64,000 nt of DNA from Larix kaempferi (taxonomy: Eukaryota > Streptophyta > Pinopsida > Pinales > Pinaceae): positions 124,001 to 188,000 of the forward strand of contig BSBM01000822.1 of assembly GCA_027924585.1 (NCBI GenBank). Reading direction: 5' to 3'. The position numbers and the translations under genes were made by a program. Shown in pieces: positions 48,575 through 60,299 of the stretch (positions are counted from its first letter, which is position 1; each line of letters starts with the position of its first letter). The notes under the pieces are model-generated. The model worked only from the letters and a program-made list of their open reading frames with translations. It did not search any database and was not told where the DNA came from.

Positions 48575-49555
48575 AGAAATAGAAGAATGGTTGTAGAAGC
48601 AAGCTGAAATAGATGTGACCATGAGCTGCCCTATAGATTCAACCTATAACAAAAGAATCCATTAAATATCCAAATGAAAGGTTTGAATGGCCTTTCCAAT
48701 TACCAACTAGGATGGGAATCTTTCACCCTCGAAATTGGTGCTAAGGCAAGTAGAGTAGCACTCCACTACCTCTCCTCTCCCAAATGCAAAATGAAAATTC
48801 TAAAATGATCAAAATCCACCATACTTCTTTGTTATTTTATTTTATAAACTTCTAAGGTCCTTCATGGGTCAAATTCCTCCCAAGAGCTTCATGCCAACTC
48901 AAGTTGGGAAGAGATTCCCAAGTATGACACTTGTCCTTCCAATTCTAGCTCTCTCCTTCTCCAAATTCGAACTGGTGTCTCTTTGGCTTCCCTAACTCAC
49001 TTGAGCGCCCTCTTGGAGGCTAGTTTTAGCCCTGACATGTCATATATGTCAGATGTCAGCCTTTAGGTCTGATTTGTGTCATAGGTGTCATAGAATCTTC
49101 ATCATTGTTGTCATAGAGCTAGGGAATCTAGTCCAAGTGTCTCACTAGCTCCAAAATGCCTCTTCCTCTTCCATGGGAGTTACTATTCCTCTCCAATTCG
49201 ACTTTAATTGATTCATTCCAAGTATATTGACCTTCCAACTCATCCCAAGAACCTTGGGATTCTTATGGATTCAAAATGACAAGAGGAGGATGCCATGTGG
49301 CATAGAAAATCTAGCTTGTGTGGGTCCCACATCCTCTATGTGTCTTCATGATCAATTGCCACTTTGATTTTCCCTTGTATTTATTTATTTATCTCCTTTA
49401 TTAAATATTTATTCCATTCTAATGTTCAAACATCATTTATTATCCCCCTTATTTCAAATCCCAAAGCTTCCACCCCCAACCTAGGGAACTAGTAATTTTC
49501 CTCCATGGGAGTTCATTTGGATGAGTATATTACAACTTTGAATTGAGAATTTCTC

Positions 49556-50312
49556 TTAATGTGACCCACCTTGTCCATTTGGATCTAATTTCACATTATT
49601 ACTAACTAGGACTTCATTCTTGGCATTAATTTGACCCTTAGCATCAATTTGACAAACTCTCATGAGTATGGCCAAGGGGCTTAGGCCATTGTGACCCAAT
49701 GCAAAATTTTGGGACATGACAAATCCTCCCTTCCCAATATTTATTGTCCTCAAGCAATTTCAACACATGTATGTGGAAGAACCTGCTTTCTTTCCAAAAT
49801 TTTGCTTCCCAAAACTTCTCTTCTGAAACCTTGAGTAGAGCCACCAATGCACTAAAATTGTGTGTTTCCAAAAGCAAGGAGATGTGTATTTTCTTTTTCA
49901 TTTTGATATCCCCTATAACATCACCACTAAACACCAAAATGTTAATTAAATCCATCAAAACCAAGTTGGCACACTTACTCTTTACCTCTTTCATATTTTG
50001 GAAACCCTTTCTGATACCACTGCATAATTCTTTGAAGTTGCCACTGAGTTGCCCAACTTTGAGTCTTCGAGATTCCATGAAGATTTTAGAGAGGAACCAC
50101 CATGCTTGTTGTTGCACTACTCTGATTAAAATCACTTTATTAAGTGGGGAATCCATCTCCCATACTACTTTGAAATCAATGGGACTACAAATTATCCCAG
50201 GGTCCCATTGCTTGTATTGCACTCCAACAATTAAAAGTGCTCTCCAACTCATACCATCAGGAAAGAGAGTTCCTGGATCCCATTTTCTTGTATGCATACT
50301 TCCAAACTTCAT
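49556..50312 (-). pseudogene. 3' continuation of the unrecognised ORF
   Basis: A 222-codon minus-strand frame (50312-49644) opens with two WDPG-type repeats ('TRKWDPGTLFPDG', 'YKQWDPGIICSPID'). It continues with 'SKCANLVLMDLINILVFSGD' and 'LVALLKVSEEKFWEAKFWKE'. The W-D-P pattern links it to the preceding frame, so the whole 52016-49644 stretch was probably one gene of about 790 codons. Its function is unknown and no catalytic motif was seen. Confidence 0.45.
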
Positions 50313-52016
50313 GAGTACAAAGATATATCATCAAAGTACATAAAAACATAACAAAAATGTACATCAAGGAGGTGCCTCAACAAAGAATCATGAAAGTGCT
50401 TATACCTCCAAGTGAGTAGACCACCATTTTCCAAGTGCATACAAGCTTCAAGTGACCAATCAAATCTGATCCAATGACATAGGTGAGGATCCCATGTCCT
50501 ATAATGCCGCTCCAAAAGGATGTAAGATGCATCAAAATGATCATCCTTGTGTTCTTTCATCCAAGAAGTGAATGAAGAACCTCCACTAAAATCTGAACCA
50601 AGTAGGGAGCAAGGAAAACAATAAGCCTTCAAGGACCTCACATAAGTAGAATTTGTGCATCCATGAACATGTGTATCATCAAGAAATAGTAAAGGATGTT
50701 GCTGGCAATAAACATTTTCTCCAATCATTTGTCTCTTTACCCAAATAGTTAATGAAGTTCCTCCAACATCAATTGAACTAAGCAAGGATCAAGGAAAATC
50801 AAGAGTCTTCAAGTGACTCAAGTGAACATCATAAGTGCATCCATGAAGATATGTATCATCATAAGGTAAAAAAACATGCTGTTGCAAATGTAAATAATGA
50901 GGTGCTCTAGTCATGTCATCATCAAAAGGAGAAGTAGGAGCTTCACACTCCTCATGTGGCACCATCAAAAATAAACCTTTCACCCATACTTCATTAGGAT
51001 GAATGTTGCAAACCATGGAAGTGTAGGATGTAGGAGAATGAATCAACTCACCCAAATGATTAGAAAGTGCAGAAGTGTCCTCATGTGAATTCTTCATAAG
51101 GGTAGGATCATGCACCTCCCTCAAAAGTAAAAAAATTTCCTCATCGATTGGTTCCAAAGTAGTGGGATCATACACCTTAAAAAATTGTGTCACCATTTCC
51201 AAGAGGAAACTCAAATTCCTCTCCCACCACATCAAGTGCTTGGATCTCATTAATCTCCTCTTCAAACATTTCAAGCAAATGTAAATTTCCATGTTTCTCA
51301 TGATCTTTGATGTTGCACATTGCTCTTTGTTTCCTTTCCAAGGTAGAATGTGTCTCGAAATGATCTTCAATACTTTCAATAGAAACTTCTTCATGCTCAT
51401 GTGATGTCTCTTCATCTTTTTTAGAGTCACTTGGGGGTGACTTTCGATCCTCTTCATGTACTGCTTCTTCTCCTTCACCTATTTCAGAACTAGGTGGTTC
51501 AAGGATCTCATCTTTTTTATCCTTCAAGCAAGCTGATTCATCTTTCCCCTTGGTTTCCTTAAGATCAATATATTTGGAATCTCTATTTTGACATGGATTC
51601 TTATTACCTTCCTTCATCTTGAGCTTGTTTGAGACAAGGAGGTATTGATTAAATGGTAGGATGTTTCTGCAATCTTCACTCAAATTTTTCCATTCGATTA
51701 GAATTTCTTGCACATCAATTGGAGTATTAATATTTGCTTTGGAATCAAGAAATTTAGGTGTAGTAGGACTTGGCGTTCTTTGAAATTCATTTACTCTATT
51801 ATGGGGTTCTGTGCTTGAGAAAATATGCTCACCCATTGGCTTCTTTTCCTCGAAAGAGAAACTACTGCTGCCTCCTATTACCCCTTTGATACCAAGTTGG
51901 CTAGCCAACAATTTGAATCCTTTCATTATCTAATTGTTCATGTCTTCAAAGAGGGATTTCATGAGTTTCCTATACTCCTCAATATCATCTGAGGTTCCCT
52001 TTTCATCCCTAGCCAT
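50309..52016 (-). pseudogene. unrecognised repetitive ORF in gag position of the nested element
   Basis: A minus-strand frame starts MARDEKGTSDD at 52016, 135 bases after the primer-binding site, where gag is expected. It runs 280 codons to 51177 with a single TAG after 'SLFEDMNN'. A frame change near 51180 leads into a second stretch (to 50789), and a TGA separates that from a third (50785-50309). The first part is charged and Ser/Glu-rich. The later part is repetitive: 'DDTYLHGCT' and 'DDTHVHGCT' about 180 bases apart, and 'FP*SLLSSIDVGG' matching 'FPCSLLGSDFSGG'. Repeated W-D-P words follow ('RTWDPHLCHW', then 'RKWDPG' and 'KQWDPG' downstream). I cannot place it in a known gag, envelope or host family. 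Confidence 0.55.
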
Positions 52017-52162
52017 AGTTTCCTAAAAAAATTGCTCTTCTTTTCCTACTTTTTTCTCTTCAACAAAAGAACTTTTGATTTCAATATCTAATGGTGGTCC
52101 CTGAATTCTTTCCTCATGAATATCAGACCACATCATGTTCCAAGATCATGCTCTGATACCAC

Positions 52163-53154
52163 TGTAATGTCCCTTTTTAGAAATTTATTAAAATGGTGAA
52201 ATTTTCAACTTTTTCCACTAGTTCGACCTTTGACTAGTATTGGTCTCTTGGTCTCCAAATGACTCGAAATGGTCCCAAGTTGTTATAGAAGGTGTATGGA
52301 TGATATAAGGAAATAATTATGAGGTTCATGGATTCTTTATATTCTTCAAGAGGCTTCTAAAACTCTCCTTTAAGTTCTGGCCAAAGTAGGGAGTTTGACT
52401 AGCAATTTCTCTTTGACTAGTATTGGTCTCTTGGTCTCCAAATGACTCCAAATGCTTGTATAATGGGTTTGAAGGTATTTTATAGGTATCAATACATATA
52501 AAAGAGGCCGATGGATTCTTAAGAAACCTTAAAACACTTCTGAAACATTCATTTACAATCTAGACAAAGTAGAGAATATTACTAGTAATTTCGAGCTTCA
52601 AATCCCCCAAGAGTAGTGGACAAAGATGGATTCCCAATTGCTGTTAAACCCTTCCAAATTTCTAAACAGAGGTATGGTACTGATAAGTGGATTTAATTAT
52701 CTCCCCAATGTATCCTTAATTAGTTCTTATGGCCTTCTGCAACTCCTTAAAATCATATGTTTATATGCAATATTTCACACAGGGGGAAAAGCTAGTTATT
52801 TTCACCATGACTTATGAAATTCGAATTTTAGGTGCCAAGGGCTTATGCTATATTAATGAAACTTCTTCAGAAATTTAATAGCACTCCATACATCAACAAA
52901 ATCACAGAGAATAACTGATATAACTCGAAATAGTGTCTCTTCAAACTCCAAGAACAAGATCTAGGGGAAATGGCATCATTTATGCATTGTTTGGTATTTT
53001 TACATAAATCCACTTAGTATTTCGACCTGAGAGTCTCATGAGCAGTAAAAAAGAGTATATATATCATATTAAAAAGATATGGGGCCTAAAGAGCTATCCC
53101 AAATATTTCATCACCTCAACAAGTGTGCCTCTCTTCAAGGAGCAAGAATATGCA
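52163..53154 (-). repeat. 5' LTR of the nested element
   Basis: Borders the primer-binding site at 52150-52161. Similar to the left LTR with scattered substitutions; the outer end is set where the two copies stop matching ('aatatgca' here, 'aatatgcca' on the left). Confidence 0.88.
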
Positions 53155-53244
53155 CATTGATGAACTTTCCTTTGTAAAAATTAATCATCGCATGACTGCC
53201 AATCATCAGACTTCCATAAATGTTCTGCATGTTTTAGTGGTTTC

Positions 53245-55160
53245 TCCCCCTTAGGGATGGGGGGCATGTTTCTAGCCTCTGGACATCATGTTGGAGTTAT
53301 CCCCCTATCTTCTTATGCTGGGGGGCACACTACCAACCTTTGGACATCATGTTAGGTAGGAACTAGTTCCAATCATAGTTTAATTTCAGTTTCAAGCTTG
53401 CGTAAAAATGAAACTAGTCACGAGCATAGTTCCCTTTCTGTGTCAAGCTTGTTAAAAAATGAAACAGGTGATTATGAGCAAAGTTCTTTTCCTATGTGAA
53501 GCTCGTTAAAAAATGAAACAAATGATATGAGCATAGTTCCCTTTCTGTGTCAAGCTCGTTAAATGATGAAACAACTCATCATGAGTATAGATTGGGCTCT
53601 GTCTCCAAGCTCGTTAAAAAATGGAACAAACCCTTAGAAGCATAGTTTACCTTTGGTTTCATTCTTGTGTAAAAATGAAACCGTTCCCAAGCATAGTTTA
53701 CCTTTGGTTTCAAGCTTGCGTAAAAATGAAACTAGCTTCATGAGCATAGTTCCCTTTTTGTGTCAAGCTCGTTAAAAAATGAAACAGGCCATAATGAGCA
53801 TAGTTTCTTTTCTGTGTCAAGATCGTTAAAAAATGAAACATATTTCTCTCCCATTGAGTTGAGTCTCCCACCAGACTTAGTACCTGAACCTTCTTTTCAT
53901 CTACCTATGCCATTTGATCCTTCTCCCTCCTCCATCTCTGGTGAACATATTTCTATTAGTATCCAGGAGTTTAATCAAGTGAAGAAATAGATTAGGCATA
54001 TGAAATGAAGCTTGGGGGGCATGTCTCCAGCCTCTGGACACCATACTGGAGTTAAGCCTCTAGCTTTTGCGGAATGTTGGGGGAAAATTTCCAACCTTTG
54101 GACATCATTTTGGGGAAAAAACTGCTAATGGGTATCACCCTAAGTACCAACCTCTAGACATCACGTTGGGAAGGAACCCGTCAATGGGCCTCATTCCGAG
54201 CATAGTTTATTTTTAACTTCAAGCTCGCTAAAAAATGAAACCATTGTTCTGAGCATAGTTCATTTTCTGTTGCAAGCTTGTTAAAAAATGAAGCATATCC
54301 CTTGAACATTCTCTTCATTTGTCTTCGAGTTCGTTAAAAACAGTAAGATGGTATTGAGCTTACTTTTCACTTCTTCGTGCTCTGGTTAAAACATGAAAAG
54401 TGGTTTGTGCTTACTTTTTACTTTTTCGTGCTCTAGTTAAAACATGAAAAAATATTTCGAGTGCTTTTGATACCATATTCGTGCTCGTTAAAATTAAGTT
54501 AAAAAGGTGTGTCTATCGAGTATAGGATTATCTCTTTATCCGACCTCGCTAGACTATTTACGGAAAATGAATTGTGCCGAGTTTACTATTTACCTTTGTC
54601 GTATTCGGTTATCAACCACGATAAAGTTGTCTTTTGAGCGATAGTTTATCCCTTTTTCGACCTCGTGAGACTAGCTATACGGAAAATGAACTCTCAGAGC
54701 TTCCTTTTAAGTCCTTTTCAGACTCACAAAACATGAAAATATTTTTGAGCGAACTTGTCTTTTTCACGCTCGTAAAAGTATTTGAAAGGTCGTCTATCCG
54801 ATAGTTTACCCCTTTTTCGGACCGTTTAGACTATTTACAAAAAAAGTATACCTTAGTCAACCGTTGACTAAGAGAGTTCTCTTTCACATCATTTTACACT
54901 TTTTCAGGCTTAGGGCACTAATTTTACAAAAAATGCATTTTCAGAGTCTTCTTTTGATTGTTTCAGACTCTCTAAAAGTGAAACATCGCCGAGTTTTCCC
55001 TCTTTGGAATCATAAAATTATACATCGAAGGACCCTTATGGGACCGAAGCCCTCCTTTCTTAGGTTCGTAAAACATGTGAGATTGGACTCATCGAAGATG
55101 AGCTATATCGAGCATTTGTTATCCTCCTCAAGCTCGTTAAAAAACAAAGAGGTACTCGTC
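53245..55160. repeat. higher-order tandem repeat array in the 3' part of the large element
   Basis: A unit of about 50-60 bases, 'gagcatagttccctttctgtgtcaagctcgttaaaaaatgaaac' and variants, recurs nine times between 53361 and 53850. It returns at 54197 and degrades through about a dozen further units to near 55150. Two other blocks, built on 'ccagcctctggacatcatgttgg', precede each sub-array (53250-53350 and 54005-54180). So a block-plus-array module has itself been duplicated. Between them, 53850-53990 reads as a short coding-like piece ('PFDPSPSSISGEHISISIQE'). Confidence 0.88.
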
Positions 55161-56375
55161 AATCATGATGGGGGTTGGGGAGAAATAAGCCGAGTTTGTT
55201 ATGCAAATATTTATGGCAGCTTGTGTCTCCCTCAAACATGGCACTTGTTTGTGTCTTATCATACAGTTGGATAATCTGCTTGTCTCTGCATCATGCTAAT
55301 TCCATGAGTCGTCCCACTCCTTCAAGTTATCTGAAGAATGCCTCAGTTATTGTCGCATTATGTCTTGGTCTCTACCTTGTGAGTCAATGCTTCAAAGTCA
55401 GTTATTGTCGTGTCATCCAATGTTCAAGGGAAGTATCTACCTGAGTTAGCCTCTGCATTATTGTCATATTTTACATCCTTGTGTCAGTCCGTGCTCATTT
55501 TGGTCCACCATCTTACATCACTTTCTTGTCGGTTTCATGTCGATGATGTGGGATCCATCATGGCCCTCCTTCTATGGGTCTATTCTTGTCGACATCAACA
55601 CATCATCCAGGAATTAAACTTAGAAACCAACCTTAGTACCTTGGTATCTGCATGTCACAATGGCAGGTTTCCTTGCTTTCAACAATAGGTTTTCATCATT
55701 GACCTTTGATCGAAATATTCCACGAGTGTTCAACGTCAACTCATCTATTCACATTCTCAGGAATGTACTATGATACCTTGGGGATCATTGTCATCATTGG
55801 TGATTTCCCTCGTAATTGTTAACAATTTACATCATTGACCGATAATCAAGTGGTTTCTACCATGTTCGACTTCAACACCTTGTAATCACATGGTTAGATT
55901 CGTATCGATTTGGGATCAGGTACAAGACCCTGGATGGTTCTGAAGTTTATTTAGCACATCCAAGTTGCGATGGTGATTTTTTGAGTAGGTTCCCACATGG
56001 ACATCATGTTGGTGACCTCATTGATGTACTGTCACACGGATCCACTTGTGTATTGGTCGTGGCTATGTTATTATCTTTTCATGGATCTATGTTTGTATTC
56101 TAGTAGCCATGATTTGTCTTCAGTCATTGTTGGGTACGGATCCACAATGTATGTGAGTGGCCGTATCCTGAGTCAGTACTATCATGGATCTGCAATGTAT
56201 TGGTCGGCAGGCATGCTTTGAGTCAGTTGTTCCGAGCATGGGTATGCATGCCTCAGGTTTGTTATACATATTGTTTGATATTTTCTTGTAGCTCTTCTCC
56301 AGTTATCCTTCAAATATCCTTGCAGACTTACTATTGGTAAAGTGTTTTGACCATCAGATTCCTTCCGGCCTCACA
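55161..56375 (+). other. 3' internal region of the large element, non-coding
   Basis: Recurrent words such as 'gttattgtcg.attatgtc' and 'catcattgacc' give a loosely repetitive texture; no protein family recognised. Confidence 0.55.
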
Positions 56376-56389
56376 CTTTAGGGGGCACC

Positions 56390-57445
56390 TGTTACACCTC
56401 AAATTGTCACATCACGTGTCATTGAGGGTCTTCATGTCATATCACCATGAGAAACATGATATTCTTTCCTCCTAGGGGTGTTAGGACCCTTTATCCTACT
56501 GTTGGTCCCCTCCCTAGTTACATATGGAAGCAAATCCAATAACTTAGGGATCGAAAACCACTTGCCAAAACCCACTTTTTTACCTCCTATCGATATTTTT
56601 GTGCCTTGCTAGTTGAATTAGGAACAAAAATTACAAATTTTCTCTCTCTGCATGCTTGTGGGGGAGAGAAAATTCCAAATTTTTGCTCTGTACACCATTT
56701 TGAGGGAGTAGAAATCTTGTTTTAGGTTGGATCCCTAGGTTTTTGGATCTAGAATTTGGTAGAGATATTCTTGGGATCATTACCTTCAAATCCCTTTGGA
56801 TACAACCTCCTATTCCCTTCATGGTATGAAGTAGATCTTAGATCCTAACCCCTCTCATATAGATCTCCTCTTAGTGGTTGGCCTCCCAAATCCTACTTAA
56901 GGAAGGCCATCCATGGGCTTGGTGTGATCTTGGAAGCACCAAACCTATGATCCTATGATTGGGGAACACTCAGAAGGAGGCCATTATGATCCCATAAGTC
57001 TTGCAAGGGTGATGTTGGAGAGCTTGGAAGGAGATGCTATAATCTTGGAGATCAAGGTATAAGATTGTAATAAACTTCTTTAGCTTTTTGTTTAATGATA
57101 ACTTGGCCTATACTCCCATGTTTTGTTTCTTGTTATATTTATGCATGGAATTTTGTAGTTATATCCATTATATTACATTTGCATGCTTGGAAGGTTGGTT
57201 TTCTATGTTGTTTGCAGATCTGCAAGTTTGGACATCAAGCTTGGAGCAAGGATTAAGACAACCTACAGGTTGGAGGTAAGTCTTACTTCTTCCCTTCTTT
57301 TTCCATCTTTAATAGCTTACGTATTGTGTTAGATATAGGAGAATAGATCACCATTTGTTTTGTTTCTGTCATGGATTAAGTATCTAGGGGATTAGTTATG
57401 TCCATGAGAGAGTTTAACTACCCGTAGGATGAATTCTCTAGTACA
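56390..57445 (+). repeat. 3' LTR of the large element
   Basis: Begins directly after the purine-rich tract at 56376-56388 and ends GTACA before the right copy of GACTT. Confidence 0.95.
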
Positions 57446-57479
57446 GACTTGAATCCCTTCAAAGCTTGGTGTCGAAACC

Positions 57480-57957
57480 CAAAATTGGAAAGCGAACCCA
57501 TCTCTTGATATCCCTCCATACTTGTTGGGTGAAGCACAGTTGATAAACAAATGAGATATAGTCTCTTCATTAGACTTATAAAGTAAATAAAAATCATGAC
57601 CATGCTTGTTTCTTGTTTAGATTCCCAAGTCGAGACCTTGTGCTTAATGTCCAACAACATGATTACTTTTGTTATTTTTTTGGGCACCTTTATCTACTAG
57701 GTTTTTTCACACCACCAACAATACTTATCTTGAACTACATCACCCATTAATGCTTGATGTCCTAACTTTCGAATATAATATCTTGTGACCTTGTTATTCA
57801 CCCACAACAAGGAGTCATGTTTCTTGCATTTGATGTTACTTTTTCCCAATTTTAAACCCAAGGGATTCCCATGCCTTTTAAGTTTCACTTGGTAAGTGAA
57901 GAACTCGTACATAATTCTAGCCTTGATGCCAAATCCTTGTACTAGTAGGATTTGCAA
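57480..57957 (-). pseudogene. LINE ORF2 C-terminal remnant (zf-RVT)
   Basis: Minus-strand frames read 'VPKKITKVIMLLDIKHKVST' and, after a one-base shift, 'KHGHDFYLLYKSNEETISHL' followed by 'FINC'. This is the P-K-x-W, K-V-x-T, C-x-x-C, EET..HLF..C layout of the zf-RVT domain at the end of plant LINE ORF2, with both cysteines of the C-x-x-C changed to Tyr. The upstream frame (57957-57697) is probably the segment between reverse transcriptase and zf-RVT. The large LTR element inserted at its 3' side. Confidence 0.55.
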
Positions 57958-59049
57958 TTTGACTTAGTGTGAACTTCCCTTGATCTTGTAGTTGAATTAT
58001 CATCAACAAAGAGAAAATTATTATTATCACAACCCATAATGGCATTTGCTCCAAATGGAATTTGAAACCCACTAACTACCTTCTAAGCAATAAATTGACC
58101 AATGACGAGGAAGACCAATACCGATGCCTTCCATTGACTAGAGACATTCTTGATGCTTTTTTTTCGGATTCCTAATCTAATCCAAAAGTGTGGATGGGAG
58201 CAAAAGACAATATTTTGGTTTGATTGCGCAATCCTCTAATATTGAAAGAAGCATTAAGGAACATCCAGAGAGGGTTGTGGTGTTTTAAGGACACATATAA
58301 TCATACATTGCTTACTCATTGAACCTTAATCATTGCCTTCTCTTTGTATTTCTAAAGAAATGGTTTTCTACCAATTGAAGAAATGATCCTATTAATAAGC
58401 TTACCCATAGATTGTACCCTCCTAGGCCAGGATCCATATTTCTGGACGTTAGGCAATATCTACAATGACTTGTACCCATAGGAATATCATAATCCAGTCT
58501 TCAATCCTCAAACCCCAATGAATTTAATTAGGTGAAGTTATAGGGTTCTCCTTTGATGGAAAAAACATTGTTCTAGGGAGGTTCCTTTTGCCCCCACTTT
58601 TTCATTTTTGAGAAGTTGGAGACAATGAGGTCACTGTAGTTGGGATTGGCCCGGATTGGAGTAGAATCAAAATTTCATCTCTTAAATAAAAAACACACAA
58701 AATAGTAGAGTTCTCATATTTTTAACAATTTTTTTAGAAAGTTGTTCTTGTGCAAGAGATACAATTGTGATATTTTCCTTACCACCAGAGCTATTTGAGG
58801 GGTTCAAGCAACCACCTCCAGTGCCACCAATGAAATGCTTGGGGACTTATGCGCATGAGATGAAACCATAGGATCTTCATGTAATATTTTAGGGCTCCTT
58901 AGAGATTGTTTCTCAACATACTTGACTTCTAAATCAAACAATTATGGATTACCAACTTTCTCAACAATCTCTATTTGGCCCTTGAGCCATTGGCCAATCT
59001 CCCTCCATGAAACTTAGAGAGTGGATCTAACTTATGCCATCGGTGTCAC

Positions 59050-59510
59050 ACAAAAGGTTGAGAGTAGTCATCAAGAACATGAGCATGGATATGACACTAG
59101 ATACAACAAAAGGGAATGTTTAAGTAATCCAACACCTACATATATGACTAATTCTTGACTTCTAACTCTAGGTTGTCCAAGAGCTCTTCTTTGATGTTGA
59201 TCTATATAAGTATTTTCAGAACTGATTGATTGATATTTGTCGAAAAATAGATGTGGACCTTTAATGTACTTTCAATTGTATTCCCAAATTTAGCTATAAA
59301 TTCTTAGATCAAAATTTTGATGGGATATTAGGTAATTTTACACATATGGATATTTTGGTGGCCATTTGCAGTCGATTATAAAAAACTAGGTGCCATGGTT
59401 TAAGAGTACAAAATGTTGAACCCCCTACCACTAAGAATCTTCTTCACTTTCTACTCAATTCAAAAAATGAAGTTGATCTAGCTTTTGGATAGAATATGGT
59501 GACTAGGACC
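59050..59510 (-). pseudogene. LINE ORF1 remnant (DUF4283-like with zinc knuckle trace)
   Basis: Read on the minus strand, one frame gives 'WHLVFYNRLQMATKISICVK' followed by 'LPNIPSKF', then a TGA where Trp is usual, then 'LGIQLKVH'-type sequence. This fits the W-x-P, V-W-V-R-L-P-N-L-P-x-x-F-W pattern of DUF4283 in plant LINE ORF1. Further on, 'LDYLNIPFCC.*CHIHAHVL' resembles the C-x-x-C-x4-H-x4-C knuckle that follows DUF4283. Stops are frequent. With 57480-57957 it defines a minus-strand LINE from about 60283 downwards, mostly lacking endonuclease and reverse transcriptase. Confidence 0.5.
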
Positions 59511-60299
59511 ATACCCTGTCATAAGGGTCCAATGTCTTTGTAACTAGTTAGTCATTCAAGGTTTTAGAAGCAATTTGTTGACCAAGTAACTTCTCCATCA
59601 AAGTATTTTCCATCAACTAATTTATTCGGTCCCCTAATGTCCTCCCTTATGATCATTTTTACCTTGGAATCCTTCCTTTTGATCACCTTTCAAGACTTTC
59701 TTCATGTATTGTCTCCACCTTCAAGAAAAGGGTTGATGGAAATACAACACCCACCAACTAAAATCCCCATATCCAATTGGCTACCAATGATTCCTAATCA
59801 TTTTTTTGTGTCTTCTCGACTGGAAATACTTGTAACAACCCTAAGAATAGGAAAACAACAAGAAAATCACTAAAGACCAAAATTTTCTATGAAGGAGAAG
59901 ATGACTGGCCTTCAAGGGGAGAATGTAGTCGAAACACCTTGGAGAAACATGGATATTTAACCTTGGGAACATTGGGCTTGGAATACCATTACCCTCCACA
60001 TGAATCATTGGATTGAGCCTACACATGTACTACTATTGTTATAGCCATAACTGACCAACCTTGGAATGTTGTTCCTACCCACCTTGTCTTCATCCTCTAA
60101 ATATTTTATTGCCTCTAGGTTGTGACCCCCTTGAACCTCAAGCAATGAATTACTAGGCCTATCTTTACTAGGCATATCTTTAAATGATGTCTCTACCAAT
60201 TGGGAACCCTCATAGTAAAAAATCCTCATACCTTTCGTAAGGTCCATTGAATAATCAATGAGTTGAATATTTTTGCTAGACATGAATAGGGTTTAAATC

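Larger units (their letters stand above)
47582..53154 (-). mobile_element. nested LTR element, minus orientation
   Basis: LTRs at 47582-48574 and about 52163-53154 both begin TGTAATGTCCC on the plus strand and match along about 990 bases. Next to the right LTR the plus strand reads GCTCTGATACCAC (52150-52162), so the minus strand has TGGTATCAGAGC, a tRNA-Met primer-binding site. The element is therefore read on the minus strand, with its 5' LTR on the right. The internal 3.6 kb contains one long broken frame of unknown family and no recognisable pol. No 5-bp target duplication could be matched (GTGGT on the left, CATTG on the right), so the exact right end is uncertain by a few bases. Confidence 0.85.
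44072..57445 (+). mobile_element. large non-autonomous LTR retrotransposon with perfect target duplication
   Basis: LTRs at 44072-45135 and 56390-57445 both begin TGTTACACCTC and end CTCTAGTACA. The flanking GACTT is duplicated exactly (44067-44071 and 57446-57450). After the left LTR comes 'ttggctaccatactgggga', placed like a primer-binding site. Before the right LTR is a purine-rich 'tttagggggcacc'. This defines a plus-strand element of 13.4 kb, or about 7.8 kb without the insertion at 47582-53154. No gag, protease, reverse transcriptase or integrase could be recognised in the internal part, so it fits the class of large retrotransposon derivatives that depend on partners. LTRs are very similar, with scattered differences. 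Confidence 0.92.

Noticed and set aside
49744-50343. 199-codon plus-strand frame
   Set aside because: Antisense to the repetitive minus-strand frame, whose W-D-P repeats support the minus reading.
50789-51478. First half of the 229-codon minus frame (51478 to about 51180)
   Set aside because: It overlaps the better frame starting at 52016; only the part after the frame change near 51180 appears to continue that gene.
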